The position numbers were made by a program, and so were the translations under genes. Below are positions 8,491-19,512 of a stretch of 64,000 nucleotides of DNA, in pieces. Source of the DNA: Burkholderiales bacterium (GTDB taxonomy: Bacteria; Pseudomonadota; Gammaproteobacteria; Burkholderiales; Burkholderiaceae_C); contig JACRAZ010000035.1 of the NCBI GenBank assembly GCA_016213205.1, positions 62,001 through 126,000 of the forward strand, read 5' to 3'. Every line of letters starts with the position of its first letter. Within the stretch, counting starts at the first letter, position 1. The notes below the pieces were generated by a model. It did not search any database and was not told where the DNA came from. It worked only from the letters and a program-made list of their open reading frames with translations.

Positions 8491-9663
8491 ATGACTCGAA
8501 TCAAGCGCCCGCTGCGGGCCGTGGTGGCAGCCGCCGGGCTGCTGAGCCTGGGCTTGGGCCTGCCGGCAGCGGCCAGCCCGGCGGGGCCCGCCGGCGCGGG
8601 CGGGGCCCAGGGCAGCGCGGACGGCGTGGCGGTGAAAGTAACGCCCGACATGCGCGGCGCCGGCATCGTGTCCAGCGGCGTGGTGTTGCCGCCGATCCCG
8701 CCCGTCACCGGCAGCCGCGCGAAGCCGGTGCCCTCCTGGGGCAAGCCGCTGCCGTACCCCATCGTCATCGCCGACAGGCGCAACAACCGGCTCATCGAGG
8801 TGGCGCCGGACAAGCGCATCGTCTGGGAGTTCCCGTCGCCCGACCTCGGCTACTACCGCGGCAACGAAGACGTGAACTTCTCGTCCGACGGCAAGCTGCT
8901 CGCGGTGAGCGAGGAGGACAACTACGACCTGCACATCGTGGACTACGAAAAGCGCGTGGTCACCTGGACCTTCGGCATCCCGGACCGGCGCGGCCGCAGC
9001 GGCCGGCTGCTGAACTACCCCGACGACGCCCACCTGCTGGAAGACGGCCAGTTCCTCACCGCCGACATCCGCAACTGCCGGGTGCTGATCATCGACCCGA
9101 AGGAAAGCCGCATCACCACCCAGTGGGGCCAACCGGGCCAGTGCCGGCACAACCCGCCGCACCAGCTGGCCTGGCCGAATGGCGCCACGCCGCTGGACAA
9201 CGGCGACATCCTCGTCACCGAGATCACCGACGCCTGGATCTCGCGCATCACGCGTGCGGGCAAATTGCTGTGGAGCGTGCGCGCACCGAAGATCCGCTAC
9301 CCCTCGGACGCCTTTCCCACGCTGGATGGCCAGCAGGTGATCGTGGCCGATTTCGTCAAGCCCGGGCGCGTGGTGATCTTCAACCCACGCACCGGCAAGC
9401 CGAGCTGGGAGTACTTCCGCAGCGAAGGCGAGGGCGCACTCGACCACCCCTCGATCGCGCGCGAGCTGCCCGATACCGGCGACGTGCTGATCGTCGACGA
9501 CCTGAACGACCGCGTGATCGTGGTCGACCGCCAGACCCAGGCCATCATCTGGCAGTACGGCGTCACCCGCGTGAAGGGCCACGCACCCGGTTATCTGAAC
9601 TACCCTGACGGGGTCGACATCGACGTGTTCCGCGACTGGAAGCACGCGCTGCCGCCCCGCTGA
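8491..9663 (+). CDS. Secreted beta-propeller protein (NHL/PQQ-like repeats)
   Basis: 390 residues from the ATG at 8491, chosen because it gives a clear signal peptide (basic RIKRPLR, hydrophobic core, cleavage after AAA-S). The mature part is built of blades of about 45-50 residues with repeated patterns such as VIADRRNNRLIEV, LHIVDYEKR, VLIIDPKESRI and VIVVDRQTQAIIWQYG. Each pairs an aspartate-rich turn with a Trp-containing strand, typical of NHL or PQQ-type propellers. No catalytic residues are evident; such proteins usually act in the periplasm in binding or scaffolding. The end (GYLNYPDGVDIDVFRDWKH) repeats the NYPDD element of an earlier blade. Function unknown. Confidence 0.75.
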   Translation: MTRIKRPLRAVVAAAGLLSLGLGLPAAASPAGPAGAGGAQGSADGVAVKVTPDMRGAGIVSSGVVLPPIPPVTGSRAKPVPSWGKPLPYPIVIADRRNNRLIEVAPDKRIVWEFPSPDLGYYRGNEDVNFSSDGKLLAVSEEDNYDLHIVDYEKRVVTWTFGIPDRRGRSGRLLNYPDDAHLLEDGQFLTADIRNCRVLIIDPKESRITTQWGQPGQCRHNPPHQLAWPNGATPLDNGDILVTEITDAWISRITRAGKLLWSVRAPKIRYPSDAFPTLDGQQVIVADFVKPGRVVIFNPRTGKPSWEYFRSEGEGALDHPSIARELPDTGDVLIVDDLNDRVIVVDRQTQAIIWQYGVTRVKGHAPGYLNYPDGVDIDVFRDWKHALPPR

Positions 9664-9696
9664 CGCCCACCTGCCGGCCGCACCGGCCTGCCGCCC

Positions 9697-10638
9697 ATGA
9701 CACCGCACATCGCCCCCCCGGCCGCCACCCCGCGGGCAGGGTGGGCGCGCGGGGCGCTGCTGGCCGCGCTGTACGCCCTGGCGGCCCTGCCGGCGGCCCA
9801 GGCCCAGACACCGGCGGCCGAGGCACTGCGGGCCGGCTTCGCGGCCGCGCGGGCACGGGCCGGCAGCGGCCTGTCGGACCGGCCGCTGTACCTGCAATCC
9901 AGCGAGCGCAGCGACAGCCTGGCCGGCGAGGTGCACGCGCTGGTGGACCAGCCCTTCGACGCGGTGCGCCAGAACCTGGCCACCGGCGCCGACTGGTGCC
10001 GCGTGCTGATGCTGCACCTGAACACCAAGTACTGCCGCGCCGGCAGCGCCGCCGGGCGCGAGGTGCTGGACGTGGGCATCGGCCGCAAGTTCGACCAGCC
10101 GCTGGCCGATGCGCACTGGCTGCGCTTCGACTTCCGCACCACCAGTGCCGGCGTCGACCACGTGGCCTTCGCGCTGCAATCGCCCACCGGGCCGATGAGC
10201 ACGCGCGACTACCGCATCGTGCTCGAGGCCGCGGCCTACACCGAGCGCCAGACCCTGGTGCACATGACCTATGCGTACGGCTATGGCAGCCTGGCGCGCT
10301 GGGCCACGCAGGCCTACCTGGGCACGCTGGGCAGCGACAAGGTGGGCTTCACACTGCAGAGCCCGCGCCCCGGCGCGCCCCCGGTGCCGGTGGGCGGCGT
10401 GCGCGGCATGCTGGAGCGCAACACCATGCGCTACTACCTCGCGATCGAGGCCCACCTGGGCGCGCACGGGCTGCCGGCGGCGCAGCAGCAGGACAAGCGC
10501 CTGCGCGACTGGTTCGACGCCACCGAGCGCTACCCGCGCCAGCTGCGCGAGATCGAACGCGAGGCCTACCTCGACATGAAGCAGCGTGAGCTCAAGCGCC
10601 AGGACACCCTGCCACCCCCCGCCCCGCCGCGGCCCTGA
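9697..10638 (+). CDS. Hypothetical secreted protein
   Basis: 313 residues with a signal peptide (hydrophobic LLAALYALAALP, cleavage probably after AQA near residue 36). The mature protein has no motif I can name. It contains two Cys residues (DWCR and KYCR, about 15 apart) that could form a disulfide, a beta-rich middle (DVGIGRKFDQPL, WLRFDFRTT) and a highly charged C-terminal helix ending in a proline-rich tail. It lies 33 bp after the propeller gene and 19 bp before the YihY-type gene, so the three are probably cotranscribed. A START/SRPBCC-like lipid-binding fold is a weak possibility. Confidence 0.6.
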   Translation: MTPHIAPPAATPRAGWARGALLAALYALAALPAAQAQTPAAEALRAGFAAARARAGSGLSDRPLYLQSSERSDSLAGEVHALVDQPFDAVRQNLATGADWCRVLMLHLNTKYCRAGSAAGREVLDVGIGRKFDQPLADAHWLRFDFRTTSAGVDHVAFALQSPTGPMSTRDYRIVLEAAAYTERQTLVHMTYAYGYGSLARWATQAYLGTLGSDKVGFTLQSPRPGAPPVPVGGVRGMLERNTMRYYLAIEAHLGAHGLPAAQQQDKRLRDWFDATERYPRQLREIEREAYLDMKQRELKRQDTLPPPAPPRP

Positions 10639-10657
10639 GCCCCGCGCCCGCCCCGCC

Positions 10658-11578
10658 GTGAGCCTGCGACCACCGCCCCCTGCCGCCCAGGGCCCCGGCT
10701 CGCCGGTGGCCCAGCTGCTGCAGCACCCGGGGCGCTTTGCCTGGCGCACGCTGCGAGCCTTTCGCGCCCACCAGGGCCTGCTGCTGGCCGGAGCGGTGGC
10801 CTACTACGCGCTGCTGTCCATCGTGCCGCTGCTGATCCTGACGGTGATCGCGCTGTCGCACTGGATCGCGCCGGACGAGCTGCTTCACACGCTGGGCCGC
10901 TACCTCGAGTGGCTGGTGCCGGGCCAGTCGGCCGCCATCGTGGCCGAGCTCGCCAACTTCCTCGCCCACCGCGACGTGCTGAGCTGGGTGCTGCTGGCCA
11001 CGATGCTGTTCTTCAGCTCGCTGGGCTTCACGGTGCTGGAAAACGCGATGAGCGTGATCTTCCACCACCGGGTGGCGATCCGGCGGCGCCACTTCCTCGT
11101 CTCGGCGCTCATCCCCTACGGCTACATCCTGAGCCTGGGGCTGGGCCTGCTGGTGGTCACGCTGGTGGCGGGCAGCCTGCAGGCCATGGGCCAGGAGCAG
11201 GTCGAGTTCCTGGGCCGCCACTGGTCGCTGCGCGGGGTGTCGGGCCTGCTGCTGTACCTGATCGGCTTTGCCGGCGAGGTGGCGATGCTGGCCTCCATCT
11301 ACCTGGTGATGCCGGTGGGCCGGCTGCGGGTCTCGCACGCGTTGGTCGGGGCGCTGACGGCGGCGGTGCTGTGGGAGCTGTCGCGCCACGTGCTGGTGTG
11401 GTACTTCGCGACGCTGTCGCAGATCAACACCGTCTACGGCTCGCTGACCACCGCGATCGCGGTGCTGCTGAGCCTGGAGCTCGCGGCCACCTTGCTGCTG
11501 CTGGGCGCGCAGGTGATCGCCGAGGTCGAGCGCCTGGGCCTGGCGCACGCGCGGCAGGGCGCCTTCCACACCCAGTGA
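10658..11578 (+). CDS. YihY/BrkB family inner-membrane protein
   Basis: 306 residues from GTG at 10658; an earlier in-frame start at 10586 would overlap the preceding gene by over 50 bp and adds only low-complexity residues. Six hydrophobic segments are visible, with family hallmarks AYYALLSIVPLLIL near the start, FSSLGFTVLENAMSVIF in the middle and YGSLTTAIAVLLSLELAATLLLLGAQ near the end. The family (formerly called ribonuclease BN, in error) comprises inner-membrane proteins of uncertain, possibly transport-related function. The C-terminus is short and cytoplasmic. Confidence 0.85.
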   Translation: MSLRPPPPAAQGPGSPVAQLLQHPGRFAWRTLRAFRAHQGLLLAGAVAYYALLSIVPLLILTVIALSHWIAPDELLHTLGRYLEWLVPGQSAAIVAELANFLAHRDVLSWVLLATMLFFSSLGFTVLENAMSVIFHHRVAIRRRHFLVSALIPYGYILSLGLGLLVVTLVAGSLQAMGQEQVEFLGRHWSLRGVSGLLLYLIGFAGEVAMLASIYLVMPVGRLRVSHALVGALTAAVLWELSRHVLVWYFATLSQINTVYGSLTTAIAVLLSLELAATLLLLGAQVIAEVERLGLAHARQGAFHTQ

Positions 11579-11608
11579 CCGCACCGCCCTGCGGCGAACG
11601 CCGCGGCA

Positions 11609-11968
11609 TCAGGTCGATTCGTAGCAGGGCGCGAGGCCGCGCACCTCCACCGTGGCCCACTCGGCCGCCGGGCACTCGGCGGCCAGCGCCAGGGCTTCGT
11701 CGCGGCTGGCGCAATCCACCAGGAAAAAGCCGCCCACCATTTCCTTGGTTTCGGCAAACGGCCCGTCGACCACGCTGCGCCGGCCCTCGCGCAGCTGCAG
11801 CCGCGCGCCCTCGGCGGTGGAGGCCAGCGAGTTGCTGGCCAGCAGCAGGCCGCGCGACTGCAGATCGTCGGTGTAGCGCAGCATGCGCTCGTACACCTGC
11901 CGGCCGGCCACGGGGCCGCGCTCCTCGCGCTGGCCCACGGGTTCGACGATCAACCGCATGTACGGCAT
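11609..11968 (-). CDS. DGPF/YCII-related domain protein
   Basis: 119 residues from ATG at 11968; a TTG nine codons upstream is less likely. It contains the family signature DGPFAETKE about residues 67-75, followed by GGFFLVD and an alternating alpha/beta ferredoxin-like pattern, characteristic of the YCII/DGPF superfamily. Members are small dimeric proteins often found beside ECF sigma factors, but none is present here. No biochemical role can be assigned. The gene is convergent with the YihY-type gene; a tight GC hairpin (about 11591-11604) in the 30-bp gap could terminate both. Confidence 0.82.
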   Translation of the reverse strand: MPYMRLIVEPVGQREERGPVAGRQVYERMLRYTDDLQSRGLLLASNSLASTAEGARLQLREGRRSVVDGPFAETKEMVGGFFLVDCASRDEALALAAECPAAEWATVEVRGLAPCYEST

Positions 11969-12106
11969 GGCGGCTCCCTGGCGCTGGGTGTGCAAACGGC
12001 CGGGCCGCCCGCCGCAGATGTGGGGGGCCGCCGGACCGGGGGTCGATCCTACTGCGGCCAGGGGCTATGCTCAGGGCTCCTCCCCCTTCCTGTGCAGGAC
12101 CGACCC

Positions 12107-13360
12107 ATGCCACGCGCGGCCAGTCAACGAGCCTTCGACGTGGTGCTGTATGGCGCCAGCGGCTTCGTCGGCACCCAAACGGTGGCCTACTTCGCCGAGC
12201 ATGCGCACGGCCTGCGCTGGGCCCTGGCCGGGCGCGACGCGGCCCGCCTGGAGGCGGTGCGTGCCGCCGCCGGGCCGGGCGCGGCGCAGGCCGGCATCCT
12301 GGTGGCCGAATCGCAGGATGCCCAGGCGCTGGCGCGGCTGGCGGGGACCACGCGCATCGTGCTCAGCACCGCCGGCCCGTACGCCCTGCACGGCAGCACG
12401 CTGGTGGCGGCCTGCGTGGCGCAGGGCACCCACTATGTCGACATCACCGGCGAAACCCCCTGGGTGCGCGAGATCATCGAGCGCCACCACGCCGAGGCCG
12501 CGGCCGCGGGCGTGCGCATCGTGCCCGGCTGCGGCTTCGATTCGGTGCCATCGGACCTGGGGGCCTGGCTGGTGGCGCGCGCGCTGTGGCGGCGCTACCG
12601 CGAGCCCTGCGTCAGCGTGAAGGCAGTGTTCACGATGCGCGGCGGGCTCAACGGCGGCACGCTGGCCTCGCTGCTCAACGCGCTGGACACCGGCCAGCAG
12701 GCCCGCATGGCCGACCCGTTCCTGCTGAACCCGCCGGGCACCGCGCCCGCCGACACCCGGCCGCACGCCGACCCGCACGCGCCGGTGCTCGACACCGATT
12801 TCGACAGCTGGCTCGCGCCCTTCTTCATGGGCCCGATCAACACCCGCGTGGTGCGGCGCTCGGCCGCGCTGGCGGCCACGCGCGGGCCCTACGCGCCGGG
12901 CTTCCTGTACCAGGAGTACCTGCGCTTCGGCCGCGGCCCGGTGGCCGCGGCGCTGGCCACCAGCCTGGCCGTGGGCGCGGCAGCCACGCAGACGGCGCTG
13001 CAGTTCGCCCCGGTGCGCCGGCTGGCCCAGGCCTTTGCCCCGGCGCCGGGGCAGGGCCCCTCGGAGGCCGCGATGGACAGCGGTGCCTTCCGCTGCGAGC
13101 TGCTGGGCCGCAGCGTGGGCGGGCACGAGCAGGAAGGCTGCATCGCCGGCAGCGGCGATCCGGGCAACCGCGCCACCACCCGGTTCGTCTGCGAGGCCGC
13201 GCTCACGCTCGCGCTGCTGCCCGACAAACTGCCCGGTGGCGCCAGCCGGGGCGGCGTGCTCACGCCGGCCAGCGCGCTGGGCGAGGTGTATGCGCGCCGG
13301 CTGCAGGCCGCGGGCATCACGGTGGAGCCGCTGTCGGCCCCCGGCAGCCGCGGCGACTGA
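12107..13360 (+). CDS. Saccharopine-dehydrogenase-like / trans-acting enoyl-reductase family oxidoreductase
   Basis: 417 residues. The N-terminus has a Rossmann nucleotide-binding motif (LYGASGFVGTQTVAYF, residues about 14-29), followed by LAGRDAARL and, near 85, LSTAGPYALHG, the typical NAD(P)-binding half of this family. PGCGFDSVPSDLGAWL near 145-160 is another family hallmark. Relatives include the mycobacterial trans-acting enoyl reductase and many uncharacterised reductases acting on lipid-like substrates. An AGGA site at 12096-12099 supports the ATG at 12107. No operon partner is evident. Confidence 0.82.
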   Translation: MPRAASQRAFDVVLYGASGFVGTQTVAYFAEHAHGLRWALAGRDAARLEAVRAAAGPGAAQAGILVAESQDAQALARLAGTTRIVLSTAGPYALHGSTLVAACVAQGTHYVDITGETPWVREIIERHHAEAAAAGVRIVPGCGFDSVPSDLGAWLVARALWRRYREPCVSVKAVFTMRGGLNGGTLASLLNALDTGQQARMADPFLLNPPGTAPADTRPHADPHAPVLDTDFDSWLAPFFMGPINTRVVRRSAALAATRGPYAPGFLYQEYLRFGRGPVAAALATSLAVGAAATQTALQFAPVRRLAQAFAPAPGQGPSEAAMDSGAFRCELLGRSVGGHEQEGCIAGSGDPGNRATTRFVCEAALTLALLPDKLPGGASRGGVLTPASALGEVYARRLQAAGITVEPLSAPGSRGD

Positions 13361-13583
13361 CGCCGGCCGGGCACGGCGGGTCCAGGTTCATCCAGGCAGG
13401 CTCATCACCACGCCCTCGGCAGCGGCGGGTCGCCGGGCATCGGCGATGCGGCGGCGGCAGGGGCGGGTGGCAAGAACATGCTCGGCTCCTCTCGAAGGCT
13501 GGGATGGGCAGGCAGGGCGCCTGCGGATGCCGCGCAGTCTCGGCCCTCCGGGCTGCCGCGTGAAGTGGGCTCAACGGCGCTAC

Positions 13584-13606
13584 ATTGCGGACATTTGTTC
13601 CGCAAT
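13584..13606 (+). promoter_or_regulatory. Perfect inverted repeat upstream of lysR-type gene (candidate operator)
   Basis: ATTGCGGA (13584-13591) and TCCGCAAT (13599-13606) form a perfect 8-bp dyad with a 7-bp spacer, ending 23 bp before the LysR-type ATG. Symmetric A+T-flanked dyads of about this size are typical LysR binding sites, so autoregulation is likely. It is a clear low-GC island in a GC-rich stretch. Confidence 0.5.
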
Positions 13607-13629
13607 CCACGCGGGCCGGGAGCGCCACG

Positions 13630-14550
13630 ATGCACGGCATGCAGCAGTTCATCGCCTTTGCCGAAACCGCCAAGCACGGCAGCTTTGCCGCCGCCGCGCG
13701 CGAGCTGGGCAGCACCTCGTCCACGCTGGCCAAGGCGGTGGCGCGGCTGGAGGCGGGGCTGGGCGTGAAGCTGTTCCACCGCACCACGCGCCAGGTGAGC
13801 CTCACGCCCGACGGCGAGCGCCTGTTCCAGCGCTGCCAGCGCGTGCTGGCCGAGATCGAGGACCTGCAGGCCGATGCCGCCGGCACCCGCGCCGCGCCCT
13901 CGGGCACGCTGCGCCTGAACCTGCCCATCCTGTATGGCAAGCGGGTGCTGATGCCGGTGCTCGCGCGCCTGCTGCAGCAGCACCCGGGGCTGCAGCTCGA
14001 CGTGCGGCTGGACGACACCTTCGTCGACCTGGTGAAGGAGGGCGTGGACCTGGCGGTGCGGGCCGCCGAGCTGCGGGATTCGAGCCTGGTGGCGATGCGC
14101 TTCGCCTCGCAGACGCTGCTGCTGTGCGCAAGCCCGCAGTACCTGGCGCGGCGCGGCACGCCGCGCAGCATCGAGCAGCTCGAGGGCCACGACGCGATCG
14201 TCTTCCGCCTGCCCAGCAGCGGCCGCCTGCGGCCCTGGCAGTTCCGCCACCGCGGGCTGGCCCGGGAACTGCAGCCCACGCCCCGCGTGCAGGTGAACGA
14301 CGGCGAAGGCATGGTCGCCGCCGCGGTGCTGGGGCTGGGCATCGTGCAGGTGCCCGACTACATGGTGATCGACGCGCTCGAACGCGGCGAGCTGGTGGAG
14401 CTGCTGCCCGCCTGCCGGCCGGCGCCCATGCCCATCAGCGCCGTCTACCCCTCGGGCCGGCTGGTGCCGCCGCGGGTGCGGGCGCTGCTGGCGCTGCTGC
14501 AGCAGCTCAAGGAGCCATCAGCGCCATCGCGCGCTCGGCCAGCGCGGTGA
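13630..14550 (+). CDS. LysR-family transcriptional regulator
   Basis: 306 residues. The first 60 residues are a winged helix-turn-helix (FIAFAETAKHGSFAAAARELG, then VARLEAGLGVKLFHRTTR), followed by a linker helix and a periplasmic-binding-like effector domain (RLNLPILYGKRVLMPVLARLL; MVAAAVLGLGIVQVPDYM). This arrangement fits the CrgA/LTTR subgroup common in Burkholderiales. The 3' end overlaps the convergent GMC oxidoreductase gene by 44 bp, so the two messages are antisense at their ends. The dyad at 13584-13606 is the probable self-operator. The target genes cannot be read from the sequence. Confidence 0.9.
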   Translation: MHGMQQFIAFAETAKHGSFAAAARELGSTSSTLAKAVARLEAGLGVKLFHRTTRQVSLTPDGERLFQRCQRVLAEIEDLQADAAGTRAAPSGTLRLNLPILYGKRVLMPVLARLLQQHPGLQLDVRLDDTFVDLVKEGVDLAVRAAELRDSSLVAMRFASQTLLLCASPQYLARRGTPRSIEQLEGHDAIVFRLPSSGRLRPWQFRHRGLARELQPTPRVQVNDGEGMVAAAVLGLGIVQVPDYMVIDALERGELVELLPACRPAPMPISAVYPSGRLVPPRVRALLALLQQLKEPSAPSRARPAR

Positions 14551-16090
14551 TCGTCAGGCTCGGGTTCACGCCCACGTTGGCCGGCAGCGCCGAGGCATCC
14601 ACCACGTAGAGCCCGGGGTGGCCGAAGACCTCGTGCCGCTCGTCGATCACGCCATCGGCCGCGCTGCCGCCCATCACGCAGCCGCCCAGCATGTGCGCGG
14701 TGACGCTGGTGTTGAACAGGGTTTCCAGCAGCGCATTGGTGGGCACGCCATCGCTCACCTGCGCAAACACGCGCGCCGCGGCCTGCGCCTGCGGCAGCAG
14801 CGTGGGCGCGCGCGCATGGCCGGCCGGCAGCCGCGAGCCCAGCGCCCAGCCGCCGCCGCGCCACCAGCGGCGGCGGTAGTCGAAGGCGAGCTCGTTGTCC
14901 ACCGCCTGCATGCCCAGCAGCACCGACGTGCGGCGCGACCAGGCAGCGCCCGCGCGCGGGCCGGCCGTGGCCTCGGCCGGCGCGCTGAGGTAGCGCGCCA
15001 GTGTCTTCAGCGCGCGCGGCAGCGGCCGTGCGTCGTCCACCATCGGGCCGGATTGCCAGCGCAGCAGGCCCAGCGCGGGCGAGAAGCGGTTGTTGGTGAT
15101 GTGCGTGTCGCCCACGTGGAACTGCGAGGAATTCGCCGCACCGTCGCCGATGTCCACCGCCGGGTCACGCGCCACCACCGGCACGATGCTCTCGCTGTTG
15201 GTGCGCACATGCCGCCCCAGCACCGGCGACAGGTTCGGCAGCGTGCGGTAGCGCTCGCGGCAGGCGAACAGCAGCTCCAGCGTGCCGACCACGCCGGCGC
15301 TGACGATCACGCGCTGCGCGCTGAGGTGCTCGGCCGGCTCGCCGCGGCGCCACGGGTGGCGCAGCACCAGGCGGTAGCCGCCGCCCGGCAGCGGCGCGAT
15401 CAGCGCCACCCGCCGCTCGGCCACGATGCGTGCGCCGTGCTGCTGTGCCAGGTGCAGGTAGTTCTTGTCCAGCGAGTTCTTGGCGCCCTGGGCGCAACCG
15501 GTGCAGCAGCGCGCGCAGAAGCTGCAGCCGCGGCGCGGCGGCCCGGCACCGTTGAAAAACGGGTCCGGCTGCTCCTGGTCCGGCGCGCCGAAGTGGATGG
15601 CCTGCGGCAGCGGACCGAAGCTCGCGCCCGCGCCCAAGCGCTCGGCGGTTTCGCGCAGCCAGTGGTCCTGCTGCGTCTGGCGCGGGTTCACCGCGCGGCC
15701 CAGCATGCGCGAGGCCTGTGCGAAATGCGGCGCCAGCGCGCGCTGCCAGTCGCGCGGGGGCAGGCGGGCCCAGGCCGGGTCGCGGTAGAAACCTTCGCCC
15801 GGCTCCAGCAGCGTGGCCGCGAACACCAGGCTGCCGCCACCCACGCCGATGCCGCGCGCCAGGCTCACGTGGCGGAACAGCTCCTGCGTGAAGAAGCCGC
15901 GCGTGAGGCCCAGCGCCGGGCGCCACAGCAGCCGCTTCGCGTCCAGCGCGGCGGCTTCCATGTCGGCCGGGCTGACGTGGCGGCCCTGCTCCAGCACCAT
16001 CACGCGTTGGCCACGTTCGGCCAGGCGCAGCGCGCTCACGGCGCCGCCGAAGCCGCTGCCGATCACCGCGACATCGGTGTCCCAGCTCAC
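14507..16090 (-). CDS. GMC / cholesterol-oxidase-like flavoprotein
   Basis: 527 residues. The N-terminus has the FAD-binding Rossmann motif VIGSGFGGAVSALRLAERG (residues 9-27) and then VLEQGR. GIGVGGGSLVFAATLL near 81-96 is the second FAD-contact segment seen in cholesterol oxidases, and the C-terminus carries a His-containing segment (HMLGGCVMGGS) and a final GVNPSLTITALAERA typical of GMC oxidoreductases. A Cys-rich stretch (CSFCARCCTGCAQGAKNS) is common in this bacterial subgroup. No signal peptide or Tat motif is visible. The substrate is probably a sterol or other lipophilic alcohol (inference). The gene is head-to-head with nothing; it stands alone on the minus strand. Confidence 0.82.
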   Translation of the reverse strand: MSWDTDVAVIGSGFGGAVSALRLAERGQRVMVLEQGRHVSPADMEAAALDAKRLLWRPALGLTRGFFTQELFRHVSLARGIGVGGGSLVFAATLLEPGEGFYRDPAWARLPPRDWQRALAPHFAQASRMLGRAVNPRQTQQDHWLRETAERLGAGASFGPLPQAIHFGAPDQEQPDPFFNGAGPPRRGCSFCARCCTGCAQGAKNSLDKNYLHLAQQHGARIVAERRVALIAPLPGGGYRLVLRHPWRRGEPAEHLSAQRVIVSAGVVGTLELLFACRERYRTLPNLSPVLGRHVRTNSESIVPVVARDPAVDIGDGAANSSQFHVGDTHITNNRFSPALGLLRWQSGPMVDDARPLPRALKTLARYLSAPAEATAGPRAGAAWSRRTSVLLGMQAVDNELAFDYRRRWWRGGGWALGSRLPAGHARAPTLLPQAQAAARVFAQVSDGVPTNALLETLFNTSVTAHMLGGCVMGGSAADGVIDERHEVFGHPGLYVVDASALPANVGVNPSLTITALAERAMALMAP

Positions 16091-16144
16091 GCGTGACTCG
16101 CTGTGCGCGTGGTGTGTCTAACGCGTGATCGGGGCGGCCTCGAT

Positions 16145-17013
16145 TCAGGCCAGCTGCAGCAGCGCACGCGCCTCGGCCGGCGAGGCGATCTCGCGGCCGG
16201 CGTTGCGCGCGCAGCGGGCCAGCGCCTCGATCAGCACGCCGTTGCCAGAGGCCCGTTCACCCCCCGGCAGGTAGAAGGTGTCTTCCAGGCCGGTGCGCAG
16301 CATGCCGCCCAGGTCGGCCGTCTTCTGGTGCACGGGCCAGATCTCGGCGCGACCGATCAGCGTGCTCTGCCACACCGCGCCGGGCGCCAGGTAGCGCGGC
16401 AGCAGGGCCAGCAGGTCGGCATCGCAGGGCATGCCCGAGGCCACGCCCATCACCAGGTTGTATTCCGCACGCCCCAGGCCCGGCGGCACCATGCCGGACT
16501 TCAGGTACATGCCCACCGAGCGCACGATGCCCACGTCGAAGCATTCGAACTCCGGGTGCACATGGCATTCGGCCATCACGTCGAGGTACTGCTGGATCTT
16601 TTCCACCGGGTTGTCGAACACCATCGGCGGCCAGGCCCAGGTGCCGTCTTCCTTCAGCTTCAGGTAGTTCAGGCTGCCGGCGTTGCAGGCCGCGATCTCG
16701 GGCTTGACGCGGCGGATGCAGGCCAGCGGGCCCGAGATGTCCTTGCCCACGGTGCCGGTGGTGAGGTTGATGATGACGCCCGGGCAGGCCTCGCGGATGG
16801 CGCCGATCACCGTCTCGGCCACGTCCGGGTCCCAGCTCGGCATGTGGCCGAAGCCTTCTTCCTGCATGCGCAGGTGCACGTGCATCACCGAGGCGCCGGC
16901 GTTGAAGGCGGCACGCGCCTCCGCGGCCATTTGCGCCGGGGTCACCGGCACCGGGTGTTGCTTGGGGTTGGTGAGCACGCCGGTCAGCGCGCAGGTCAGG
17001 ATGGCTTTGTCCA

Positions 17014-17017
<4 letters not shown>
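16145..17017 (-). CDS. BKACE family beta-keto acid cleavage enzyme (Kce-like)
   Basis: 290 residues, TIM-barrel BKACE (DUF849) family. Visible are MHVHLR with metal ligands His46 and His48, then an INLTTGT strand, EFECFDVGI near 155 and an AEIWPVHQKT segment. Characterised members condense a beta-keto acid with acetyl-CoA and split it to acetoacetate plus a shortened CoA ester. The start (17017) overlaps the stop of the biotin carboxylase gene by 4 bp (ATGA), so it is translationally coupled and belongs to the terpene/acyl-CoA operon. That pathway needs a C-C cleavage step after the hydratase; BKACE could supply it or a later one (inference). Confidence 0.85.
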
Positions 17018-19002
<1,985 letters not shown>

Positions 19003-19044
19003 TGCGTGTTTGGCTTTTGGTGTTTCGCGCTCGGCCTAAGTCAG

Positions 19045-19502
19045 TGACTGTTCGCTGCACTGCGCCGGGAATCCGCCCCGGCGGGCGGGTTCCTTTCTTT
19101 TGCTGGCTCAAAAGAAAGTAACCAAAGAAAAGAGCCTGAACATCCGATTTGTCGGAGATGGCGAACCCGCCTCCGCTTATCCACCGCTACTGGCATTCCT
19201 AATACCCCGAACCGTCGGTCACCAGATTGGCAGTGACTCTGCCCTGGCATTCGAAAGCTGGGCTCGGTCGTGTTGGTTGCTCCACCCTCGGCACGCGAGC
19301 GAATGCCAGAGGTTTGTTTGTGCCAATCTGGTGACCGACGGTTCGGGGTATTAAGAATTCCAGGGTCGGGGATAAGCGGATGCACATTCGGGTCGGATGC
19401 ACAAATCGGATGTTCAAGGTGCTTTCTTTGCTTCCTTTCTTTGCACCAGCAAAGAAAGGGAGTCGCCCGCCGGGGCGAGACCCGGCGCGGTGCAAAGCGT
19501 CA
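19045..19502 (+). repeat. Composite inverted repeat (two arms of about 185 bp around an 85-bp centre)
   Basis: The left arm (about 19045-19232) and right arm (about 19321-19502) are imperfect reverse complements over their whole length. The innermost 32 bases, 19201-19232 and 19321-19352, match perfectly. Each arm also has its own small hairpin: 19093-19118 (10-bp stem, loop CTGGCT) and 19434-19459 (11-bp stem, loop ACCA), whose stems differ in length but stay fully paired. Outer ends share a CGCCCCGGCGGGCG core (19074-19087, and inverted at 19464-19477). It fills nearly all of the gap between the hydratase and carboxylase genes. Short ORFs inside it are not genes. It looks like two interspersed elements inserted tail to tail, or one MITE-like palindrome. 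Confidence 0.85.
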
Positions 19503-19512
19503 CCACGACACT

